Assembly: GCF_003515065.1 (NCBI RefSeq)
Contig: NZ_QXGH01000009.1
Span: 124,001 to 188,000, forward strand
Source: Nocardioides immobilis
GTDB taxonomy: Bacteria; Actinomycetota; Actinomycetes; Propionibacteriales; Nocardioidaceae
Reading direction: 5' to 3'
Length of the DNA: 64,000 nt
Shown: positions 34,471-41,385 of the stretch, piece after piece
How the letters are laid out: each line of letters opens with the position of its first letter
Position numbering within the stretch: position 1 is the first letter of the stretch
Notes under the pieces: model-generated
Seen by the model: only the letters and a program-made list of their open reading frames with translations
The model's database searches: none
Told to the model about the DNA's origin: nothing
Made by a program: the position numbers and the translations under genes

Positions 34471-35685
34471 GTGGTCGGTGTGATGAGCGGGATCCGGGTC
34501 GTCGAGGTCGCAGCGTGGACCTACGTGCCAGTGGCGGGAGCGCTGATGACGGAGTGGGGTGCTGACGTGCTCAAGATCGAGCACCCGGAGGTCGGCGACC
34601 CGCAGCGTGGCCTGGTCACCTCAGGGCTGATCCCCGCGGGGGGCGTGGCCCACATGTTCGAGCTCCCCAACCGCGGCAAGCGCAGCGTCGCTCTCGACCT
34701 GAAGTCGGAGGAGGGCCACGAACTGCTGATGAAGCTCATCGCCACCGCGGACGTGTTCCTCACCAACTTCCGCCCGTCGGCCCGCAAGAAGCTGCGCATC
34801 GACGTCGAGGACGTGCGGGCCGTCAACCCCAGCATCATCTACGCCCGCGGCTCTGCCGCCGGCCAGGAGGGACCCGATGCGGAGCGCGGCGGCTATGACC
34901 TGACCTCCTTCTGGGCCCGCACCGGCATCTCCTCCAACGTCAGCCCGGACAGCCTCGGCTACCCCGTGACCATGCCCGGCCCGGCGTTCGGTGACGTACT
35001 CGGCGGCCTCGCGCTCGCCGGCGCCGTCAGCACGGCCCTCTTCCACCGCGAGCGCACCGGCGAGGCGGTGGAGGTCGACGGCTCCCTGCTCGCCACCGGC
35101 GCGTGGGCCATGGGCGGCACGATCGCCGGCGCCTACGCCTTCAACCAGAAGGTCTATCCGAAGTCCACCCCGGACCGGGCGCCCAACCCGCTGGTCAACA
35201 CCTACCGCACCGCCGACGACCGCTTCGTCACGCTGGTCATGCTCGAGTCCGACCGATTCTGGCCGGAGCTCACGACCGCGCTCGGCGTGCCGGAGCTGAT
35301 CACCGACGAGCGCTTCGACAGCCACGCCAAGCGCGGCAAGAACAACGTCGAGGCCTGCGCCGCCCTGGCCGCCGCCTTCGCGGAGAAGACCTACACCGAG
35401 TGGGAGCCGATCCTCGAGACCCTCAACGGTGCCTGGGCGAAGGTCCAGCACCCGCTCGAGGTGGTCGACGACCAGCAGGTCATCGCCAACCACTACATCG
35501 CCGACCTCAGCGACGCCAGCGGCACACCGTTCAAGCTGGTCTCGGCACCGGTGCAGTTCAACGGGGCCCCCGGCGAAACGCGCCGCTCCCCCGAGCACGG
35601 CGAGCACACCGACGAGGTGCTCGAGGAGATCGGTCTCTCGATGGAGCAGATCATTGATCTCAAGGTCAGCGGCGCCATCCTCTGA
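34471..35685 (+). CDS. CoA-transferase family III (CaiB/BaiF)
   Basis: A 404-residue family III CoA-transferase that moves CoA between acyl-CoA and a free acid. The order is normal: GIRVVEVAAWTYVPVAGALM and ADVLKIEHPE at the N-terminus, VFLTNFRP, the catalytic Asp143 in GGYDLTSFWARTG, then the second domain (FVTLVMLESDRFWPEL). The start is uncertain: GTG 34471 has GAAAGG 8 bp upstream; ATG 34483 and GTG 34462 are alternatives. Its stop overlaps the DoxX gene start by 1 bp. It heads a five-gene operon. Confidence 0.9.
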   Translation: MVGVMSGIRVVEVAAWTYVPVAGALMTEWGADVLKIEHPEVGDPQRGLVTSGLIPAGGVAHMFELPNRGKRSVALDLKSEEGHELLMKLIATADVFLTNFRPSARKKLRIDVEDVRAVNPSIIYARGSAAGQEGPDAERGGYDLTSFWARTGISSNVSPDSLGYPVTMPGPAFGDVLGGLALAGAVSTALFHRERTGEAVEVDGSLLATGAWAMGGTIAGAYAFNQKVYPKSTPDRAPNPLVNTYRTADDRFVTLVMLESDRFWPELTTALGVPELITDERFDSHAKRGKNNVEACAALAAAFAEKTYTEWEPILETLNGAWAKVQHPLEVVDDQQVIANHYIADLSDASGTPFKLVSAPVQFNGAPGETRRSPEHGEHTDEVLEEIGLSMEQIIDLKVSGAIL

Positions 35686-36170
35686 TGGATCTCGACCTCG
35701 GACTCCTCGTCGTCCGGCTTGCGCTCGGCCCCATGCTCGTCCTGCACGGCTGGAACAAGGTGTACGGCGGCGGCGGCGGACTGTCGGGGACGGCGGGCTG
35801 GTTCGAGGGGCTCGACTTGCGCCCCGGTTGGCTGCATGCGCGGCTCGCCGCGGCTACCGAGTTGGGTGCCGGCACCTTGATAACCCTGGGGCTGCTCACC
35901 GGCCTGACCGCGACCGCCTTCGTCGGGCTGATGCTCGTGGCGACGCTCACCGACCACCGGGGCAAGGGCTACTTCGTGTTCAAGGGCGGCTGGGAGTACA
36001 CCGTGCTGGTGGCCATGGTCGCGGTCGGTCTGGCCGCGACCGGCCCCGGCGAGTGGTCGATCGACCATGCTCTCGATCTCGACCTGGCCGGCTGGGGCTG
36101 GGGGATCGTCGCCGGAGCGGGTGGCGCGCTCGCCGCGGGGGGCCTGCTGGTGGTCGGTCGTCGGCGGTGA
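35685..36170 (+). CDS. DoxX-family membrane protein
   Basis: A 161-residue integral membrane protein with about four membrane segments (roughly 3-22, 51-72, 74-90 and 103-120, with a last hydrophobic stretch at 135-157). LVLHGWNKVYGG near the first segment is typical of DoxX, a family linked to thiosulfate:quinone oxidoreductase subunits, surfactant sensing and unknown roles. It starts 1 bp inside the CoA-transferase stop. In this operon it might serve redox coupling or uptake of a hydrophobic substrate, but nothing in the sequence decides this. Confidence 0.85.
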   Translation: MDLDLGLLVVRLALGPMLVLHGWNKVYGGGGGLSGTAGWFEGLDLRPGWLHARLAAATELGAGTLITLGLLTGLTATAFVGLMLVATLTDHRGKGYFVFKGGWEYTVLVAMVAVGLAATGPGEWSIDHALDLDLAGWGWGIVAGAGGALAAGGLLVVGRRR

Positions 36171-36218
36171 CACGATGACCGGCACGCCACCCGTGTCGGC
36201 CGACCGAACGAGGAGACA

Positions 36219-37232
36219 GTGGACTTCGTCAGCCTGTCCGAGGTCGCTGACGGCGCCGCGCGACTGACCGGCGAGCCTGGTCAGTCGCCGGCGCTCGCCG
36301 TCGACCTGTCCGCGGTGTCGTGGTCGTCCCCGAGCGTTGCGGCGGCCGTCGCGGCACTGACCGAACGCTCGATCGTCACCGTCGGCTGGTCATCGACCGA
36401 GTTGCCGCCGAGCGCGGCGACGTTGCTTCGGGCGCTCACTCTCACCCTGGCACCCGCCGCCCCCGAGCGGAGTTGGGTCGATGGTGCCGACCAGTTGGAG
36501 GCGATCGCTGCTGTGGTCACCGCCGCCCCGGGTGCAGCGCTGACTCTGACGTCATTGCTGCCGGCGTCCGAGCGCATCGGCGTGTACGACGCCCTGCAAC
36601 TCGAGTCGCTCGCCTACTCCACCCTCCTGGCCGGCCCCGAGTTCGCGGCCTGGCGCGCGCGAACGCCGCGCCACGCCGTACCCCCCGCTGAGGAGCCGGT
36701 GCTGCTCGCGCGCGACGGTGACCAGTTGAACGTGACCCTCAATCGACCAGCGCGGCACAACGCCTTCGGCCGCGCCGCCCGCGATGGGCTGATCGAGGCG
36801 CTCGATCTGGCGCTCCTGGATCGCTCGATCGAGTCGGTGGTGCTCAAGGGTGCCGGTCCTTCGTTCTGCTCCGGCGGGGATCTCGACGAGTTCGGGACCG
36901 CTGCGGACCCTGTCGATGCCCACCTGGTGCGGCTCGCCCGCTCGGCGGGGTGGCGCGTGCACCAGCTGCGTGGTCGGCTGAGCGTGCGACTCCACGGCGC
37001 GTGCATCGGCGCCGGGGTGGAGGTGCCCTCGTTCGCCGGTCGGGTGGAAGCGCGTCCCGACACGTGGTTCCTGCTGCCGGAACTCAGCATGGGCCTCGTG
37101 CCCGGTGCCGGTGGCACGGTGTCGCTCCCCCGCCGGATCGGGCGTTGGCGCACCGCCTATCTCGCGCTCTCCGGCGTCCGGCTCGACGCCGCCACCGCCC
37201 ACGAGTGGGGCCTGGTCGATGCCATCGTCTGA
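36219..37232 (+). CDS. Crotonase-like protein with apparently swapped halves
   Basis: A 337-residue protein. Residues 158-337 form the N-terminal and active-site part of a crotonase: VLLARDGDQLNVTLNRP, oxyanion segments FCSGGD (216-221) and HGACIGAGVEVP, the catalytic-loop PELSMGLVPGAGGT (287-300), and it stops at EWGLVDAIV, where a normal crotonase still has 60-80 residues. Residues 1-150 precede it and end in ALQLESLAYSTLLAGPEFAAW, which looks like a crotonase C-terminal helix region. I read this as a permuted domain order (inference). GTG start with AGGAGA upstream; the end overlaps the next gene by 14 bp. Confidence 0.85.
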   Translation: MDFVSLSEVADGAARLTGEPGQSPALAVDLSAVSWSSPSVAAAVAALTERSIVTVGWSSTELPPSAATLLRALTLTLAPAAPERSWVDGADQLEAIAAVVTAAPGAALTLTSLLPASERIGVYDALQLESLAYSTLLAGPEFAAWRARTPRHAVPPAEEPVLLARDGDQLNVTLNRPARHNAFGRAARDGLIEALDLALLDRSIESVVLKGAGPSFCSGGDLDEFGTAADPVDAHLVRLARSAGWRVHQLRGRLSVRLHGACIGAGVEVPSFAGRVEARPDTWFLLPELSMGLVPGAGGTVSLPRRIGRWRTAYLALSGVRLDAATAHEWGLVDAIV

Positions 37233-38379
37233 GGTCCTGCGCGACTGGGCGGCCTCCGGCGCGTGGTGGCTGACCGGCCGTGCCGAAGGCCCGCCCCGGC
37301 TTCCCCCCGGCCGCGCCGCGTCGGTGGTACGCAAGAGCCTGGCCTCGCTGGGCGCGCGCGTGCCGGAGATCCCGCAGCTGCTGAGTGAGCGCGCGGCCTA
37401 CACGGGGTTCGGCCGCAACGCGCCCTGGTCCTGTGGCGGGGCCTTCCGGATCCTGCCCACGAAGGACGGCTGGCTGGGGATCTCCTTGGCCCGGCTCTCC
37501 GATCTGGAGCTCGTGCCGGCCCTGATCGAGGCACCGGTCGCCCGGGACGCGTGGCCCGCCGTGACCACCTGGGCAGCATCGATCACGGCCGTCGAGGCGG
37601 AGGCGCGGCTCGGACTGCTCGGCCTTCCCGGCGGTGCGGTGCCCACCGAGGCTCCGCGAGATCGAGCGGGCGTGGTGGCCACCGCGCTGGGCGCACGTCG
37701 GGTGAATCAAACTCCGCTGGTGGTCGATCTGACCAGCCTCTGGGCGGGGCCGCTGTGCGCGCAGTTGCTCGGGCTGCAGGGAGCGCGGGTGATCAAGGTC
37801 GAGAGCACCCAACGCCCCGATGGAGCGCGCCTCGGGCCGCCGGCCTTCTTCGAGATGCTCCATGCCGGACACGAGCAGGTCGTGCTCGACTTCGCGACGG
37901 AGATCGATCAACTGCGCGCCCTGATCGGGTCTGCGGATCTGGTGCTCGAGGCGTCCCGGCCGCGGGCGATGCGCCAGCTCGGAATCCTGGCCGAGGAGGC
38001 CGTGGCCCGTGGCACTTCGTGGCTGTCGATCACGGCGCGCGGACGGGCATCGGACACGGTGGGATTCGGTGACGACGTCGCAGCGTCGGCGGGGCTGGTG
38101 ATCCACGAATCGGGGTCGCCGTCGCCCGCCGGCGACGCGATCGCCGATCCGCTGAGCGGGGTCGCCGCCGCCGTCGCGGCCACTGCGGCCCTGGCGTCCG
38201 AGGACGCGCGACTCATCGACGTGTCGATGCAGCATGTGGCAGCCGAGACGCTGGTGCCCTCTCACGACGGGTCCGCGGCCGACGAGGACTGGGGCGACCG
38301 GGTCGTCAGCCGCGACGGCGAGTGGTGGGTCGACACCGGCCACGCCGTCGTACTCATCGAACGGCCACGGCCCCGATGA
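37219..38379 (+). CDS. Family III CoA-transferase-like protein with permuted domain order
   Basis: A 386-residue protein. Its C-terminal half contains what is the N-terminus of CaiB-type enzymes: LVVDLTSLWAGPLCAQLLG (167-185), ARVIKVES (189-196), DLVLEASRPRAMRQLG (240-255), FGDDVAASAGL (283-293, candidate catalytic Asp285/286) and ADPLSGVAAAVAA. Its N-terminal half (1-165), with GAFRILPTKDGWLGISLAR, resembles the later part of the family. So the order is swapped relative to the normal neighbour at 34471. It overlaps the crotonase by 14 bp and the amidohydrolase by 4 bp. It may use the same mixed-anhydride chemistry or have become a CoA-binding partner. Confidence 0.82.
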   Translation: MPSSEVLRDWAASGAWWLTGRAEGPPRLPPGRAASVVRKSLASLGARVPEIPQLLSERAAYTGFGRNAPWSCGGAFRILPTKDGWLGISLARLSDLELVPALIEAPVARDAWPAVTTWAASITAVEAEARLGLLGLPGGAVPTEAPRDRAGVVATALGARRVNQTPLVVDLTSLWAGPLCAQLLGLQGARVIKVESTQRPDGARLGPPAFFEMLHAGHEQVVLDFATEIDQLRALIGSADLVLEASRPRAMRQLGILAEEAVARGTSWLSITARGRASDTVGFGDDVAASAGLVIHESGSPSPAGDAIADPLSGVAAAVAATAALASEDARLIDVSMQHVAAETLVPSHDGSAADEDWGDRVVSRDGEWWVDTGHAVVLIERPRPR

Positions 38380-39689
38380 CGGTGCACCTGCGCGACGTCG
38401 AGGTCGACGGCGAGATCACCGATGTGTGCGAGAGCGAGGGCCGGATCACCGCACTAGGGCGCGGCGAATGCGCGCACCGCACAGGGGGCCCGCCACCAGT
38501 CACGGTCGACGGGGCTGGCGCCGCATTGCTGCCCGGTCTCCACGATCACCATGTGCACGTGCTCGCCCTCGCGGCGGCGTGGGACTCGATCAACTGCGGC
38601 GAGCGCCTCGATGCTTTGCGCACCGCGCCCGGGACCGGGTGGGTGCGCGGGGTCAACGCGGCGGTCAGCGTCGACCGGCACGCGCTGGATGCCGTCGTGC
38701 CTGATCGCCCGGTGCGCGTGCAGCACCGATCCGGCGGACTCTGGATGCTCAACTCCGCCGCGCTGGCCGCAGTCGCCCACGTCCTCGACGACTCCGCCGA
38801 TGTCGAGCGCGACCCTGCCGGGGAGCCGACCGGTCGCCTGTGGCGCTACGACGAGCGGCTGCGCCCAGCCCTTCCCGACGCCTCGCCCGACCTGCAGGCG
38901 GTCGGGCGCCGGCTGGCCGCCCGGGGCATCACTGGCGTCACGGATGCCACGCCGGATCTCGACCCGACCGCTGTCGCGCTACTCCGCCAGTTGCCCCAAC
39001 GGCTGCTCCTGCTCGGTGATCCGCTCGGGGAGGGCCCGCGCAAGCTGCTGCTGCGCGACCACGACCTGCCGACCTTCGACGAGTTGACCGCCACCATCGC
39101 CGCCGCCCACGCCCTCCCCCGGCCGCTCGCGATCCACTGCGTGACCCGCGAGTCGCTGCTGCTCACTCTCGCCGCGCTCGAGGACGTCGGCGTCGTCCCC
39201 GGCGACCGGATCGAGCACGCGGCGATCTGCCCACCCGAGGCCGCCGACTGGCTCACTCGGCTGGGCGTGGCGGTCGTGACACAGCCGGACTTCCTGCGCA
39301 CCCGCGGCTCGGCGTACCTCCGCGACGTCTCGCCCCACGACCTCCCCCACCTCTATCCGCACGCCCGACTCCTCGCCGCCGGAGTGCGTACGACGGCGAG
39401 CAGCGACGCCCCCTTCGGCGAGGTGGACCCGTGGCGGGTGATCGCGACGGCCGCGGAGCGCCCCATCGGGGCAGAGGAGAGCGTCCGCCCCCGCGCCGCG
39501 CTCGACGGCTACCTCAGCGCACCCCTCGACCCGGGTGGACCGGCACGACGGGTCGCGCCAGGAGCGCCGGCCGACCTGGTGCTGCTCGACGCGCCCCTTG
39601 AGGTCGCGCTGCGCTCCCCTGTGGCCGTGACCGTCCGAGCGACCTGGATCGCCGGCGAGCGGATCCACGGGGGTCAGTCGGCGGGGTGA
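38376..39689 (+). CDS. Amidohydrolase family 3 (YtcJ-like) metal-dependent hydrolase
   Basis: A 437-residue composite beta-sandwich/TIM-barrel amidohydrolase. Seen: the HxH metal motif in LPGLHDHHVHVLAL, a middle His in LAIHCVTRES, HAAICPPEA, and the metal Asp in TTASSDAPFGEVDPWRV; the C-terminal strand returns to the sandwich (APADLVLLDAPLEVAL). Members hydrolyse amides, lactones or cyclic compounds. ATG 38376 overlaps the permuted CoA-transferase by 4 bp, so the five genes from 34471 are one transcript. A lactone or cyclic-amide ring opening is possible but unproven. Confidence 0.88.
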   Translation: MTVHLRDVEVDGEITDVCESEGRITALGRGECAHRTGGPPPVTVDGAGAALLPGLHDHHVHVLALAAAWDSINCGERLDALRTAPGTGWVRGVNAAVSVDRHALDAVVPDRPVRVQHRSGGLWMLNSAALAAVAHVLDDSADVERDPAGEPTGRLWRYDERLRPALPDASPDLQAVGRRLAARGITGVTDATPDLDPTAVALLRQLPQRLLLLGDPLGEGPRKLLLRDHDLPTFDELTATIAAAHALPRPLAIHCVTRESLLLTLAALEDVGVVPGDRIEHAAICPPEAADWLTRLGVAVVTQPDFLRTRGSAYLRDVSPHDLPHLYPHARLLAAGVRTTASSDAPFGEVDPWRVIATAAERPIGAEESVRPRAALDGYLSAPLDPGGPARRVAPGAPADLVLLDAPLEVALRSPVAVTVRATWIAGERIHGGQSAG

Positions 39690-39718
39690 ATCTGACCAAA
39701 GGGTTGGAGGTGCCCGGC

Positions 39719-39862
39719 GTGGCGCGACGGCGTACGAGTGTTGACGACTCAGATCAGCTGGCGCTGTGGGATCTTGGTGAGCTAGGTGAGCGGACTGGTG
39801 AGGAGATGGCCAGCGTTGGTGAGGTCGCCACCGCTCACTGCGCTGTCGGAAGCCAGTCGTGA
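39719..39862 (+). CDS. Small unknown protein at the left edge of the mobile element
   Basis: A 47-residue reading frame, GTG start with TTGGAGG 8 bp upstream. The product (ARRRTSVDDSDQLALWDLGE and following) is polar and acidic after a basic start. The clear ribosome site and good codon use make it credible, but it is short and may be the remnant of a longer element gene. Its 3' end overlaps the convergent gene at 39835-40044 by 28 bp. No family recognised. Confidence 0.4.
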   Translation: MARRRTSVDDSDQLALWDLGELGERTGEEMASVGEVATAHCAVGSQS

Positions 39863-40044
39863 ACCCGCCATCCCACGGCCAGCTTCGTCGCGTCCAGGTC
39901 GACCTCGGCGTCCTTGAGCACGACGAGGGCCTGTGCCGCGTTGCGAGGCGCGACCACGTCAACCCATCGAATGACAAGCGGTTCGTCCGGGCCGTAGGGC
40001 TGGACTTCGCTGCCGCGATCGAACCGCTCTGGATGCCGAGTCAT
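39835..40044 (-). CDS. Small unknown mobile-element protein
   Basis: A 69-residue protein with AAAGGA 7 bp before its ATG. The core EPLVIRWVDVVAPRNAAQALVVLKDAEVDLD appears strand-helix-strand. There is no signal peptide. It is of the kind of small unknown protein found near conjugation genes of actinobacterial elements; I do not know a function. It is divergent from the following plus-strand genes. Confidence 0.5.
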   Translation of the reverse strand: MTRHPERFDRGSEVQPYGPDEPLVIRWVDVVAPRNAAQALVVLKDAEVDLDATKLAVGWRVHDWLPTAQ

Positions 40045-40255
40045 CGTGAAGTCCTTTCATCGTCGAGAACTACCGCTCAAGCCCATTGCCGCCCCTGACT
40101 GGTGGGAGGTCCAGTTGCCGCCCACAGGCACTCCACCACGCGGCTCGTCCACAGCCAGCGGTCGGAGATGTCGCGCTCTCCGATCGATTCCTACTCAACT
40201 CTGCGTGGTCGGCACCCCGCCGACCGTGGCCCGTCTCGCGGAAGGACCACGCTTG

Positions 40256-40612
40256 ATGATCACCCCTCCTGCCGGGCTCACCGGTGACGTCTACGACGAG
40301 AGTCCCGACTTCGTCTACACGGTCTCCCTCCTGGCCGCCCTGGAGGGCGCCGCCGGGCAGGAAGATCATCGCGCGGCGCTGCCGCACCTCGGCATGGCAC
40401 GGGCCGAGCTCGTCGACTACGGCCAGCGGCGCCCCACCCACTACGTCGACGTCTACGTCGATGACTTCCGCGCAGGGTTGGCCGAACTCGAGGAGCGGCT
40501 GACCGCGATGCTGACGACCTCGCAGGTCCACCAGCAGAGCCTGCGCCTCGAGGCCGCCCGCCGGCTCCTGCGGTGCGGCATCACCGCGGCCGGTGTCGAA
40601 ACCGACCGCTGA
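40256..40612 (+). CDS. Unknown protein upstream of the conjugation region
   Basis: A 118-residue soluble protein (MITPPAGLTGDVYDESPDFV...). The second half is helical and charged (GLAELEERLTAMLTTSQVHQ; RLEAARRLLRCG). ATG 40256 is chosen because GAAGGA lies 9 bp upstream and the upstream frame looks non-coding. It precedes two further element genes in the same direction. No family recognised; a role in element maintenance or transfer is only inferred from position. Confidence 0.6.
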   Translation: MITPPAGLTGDVYDESPDFVYTVSLLAALEGAAGQEDHRAALPHLGMARAELVDYGQRRPTHYVDVYVDDFRAGLAELEERLTAMLTTSQVHQQSLRLEAARRLLRCGITAAGVETDR

Positions 40613-40620
40613 CCACACCC

Positions 40621-40773
40621 GTGCCGCGAACTGATCGCGATCTCGTGTCCGATCCGACGCCGGCGGTGTTGCCTCTCCCCGACATGGCACCACACACACT
40701 CTCAACGAGCCGGCACGGTGCGCTCCCGGTGCTCCCGGTGCTGTCGGTGCTTCCGGGGGAGTTGCGGTCATGA
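40621..40773 (+). CDS. Possible small leader peptide with Leu-Pro-Val repeats
   Basis: A 50-codon frame from GTG 40621 whose TGA overlaps the ATG of the next gene by 4 bp (ATGA). The C-terminal part reads GALPVLPVLSVLPGEL, encoded by imperfect GGTGCTCCC repeats at 40727-40756. It could be a real coupled small protein or chance. No strong ribosome site is visible. Confidence 0.3.
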   Translation: MPRTDRDLVSDPTPAVLPLPDMAPHTLSTSRHGALPVLPVLSVLPGELRS

Positions 40774-41385
40774 CCGTCGAGACATACGGCCAGCATGCCG
40801 AGAACGGAGCCGGAGCGCTGAACCGGCTGCTTGGCGATGACTCGATCCCGGCCGAGGCGGCTGCGGTCGACCAGTTGCTGCACTGCCGCGAGGCCGTGGT
40901 CGACGCACTGCGACAGCGGCTATACGGTGTGGGGCTCAACACCTGGTATCCAGCCAGGAGCCTGCCGGCGCCGGCGCCCGGGCTGAACCTGGAGGGCATC
41001 GACAACAAGCTGGCCACCCTGCTGGACAACATCGCCTTCTCGGTGCCCAACCGCCCGGTCGATGAGCGACCCTCCCCGCTGGAGGTGCTCGGCACGCCCT
41101 GCACCGCTCCGGTGGTCGAGACCTGGCGGGAGGCCGCGATCGAACTGCTGGCGGCGACCCATGCCCTGGACTGTGCCGAAGACAAGCCGTGGCTGCGCGA
41201 CCACGGTGCCGGCTGGTACCTGCTGCGCGACCTCGCCGTTGCCCTGGAAGCGGTGCTCGTGCTCGGCGACCGGCTCGACGAGGTGGGGCTGCTCAACCAG
41301 CACCACCACCCCGCATACCCGATGGGGCTGGAAGAGAAGCGACTCATCGCCTCCCAGGCCGCCCGAGTCGCCACCTGGTACCGCG
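40770..41385 (+). pseudogene. Unknown element protein, 3' end lost at a deletion junction
   Basis: From ATG 40770 about 205 residues look like genuine helical protein sequence (AENGAGALNRLLGDD; HCREAVVDALRQRLYG; GWYLLRDLAVALEAVLVLGD; RLIASQAARVATWY). At about 41380 the frame runs into DNA that is coding in another frame (the relaxase remnant), and the remaining residues to 41639 are nonsense-like. I read this as a fusion left by a deletion that removed this gene's end and the relaxase gene's beginning. Function of the intact protein unknown. Confidence 0.65.

Noticed and set aside
40727..40760. A CRISPR array or tandem repeat of functional size
   Set aside because: Only about four imperfect 9-10-bp units without spacers, inside a small reading frame.
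41062..41382. Start of the 1801-codon frame at ATG 41062 as the true relaxase start
   Set aside because: The first 107 codons read Ser/Pro/Arg-rich nonsense and are coding in a different frame for the upstream element protein.
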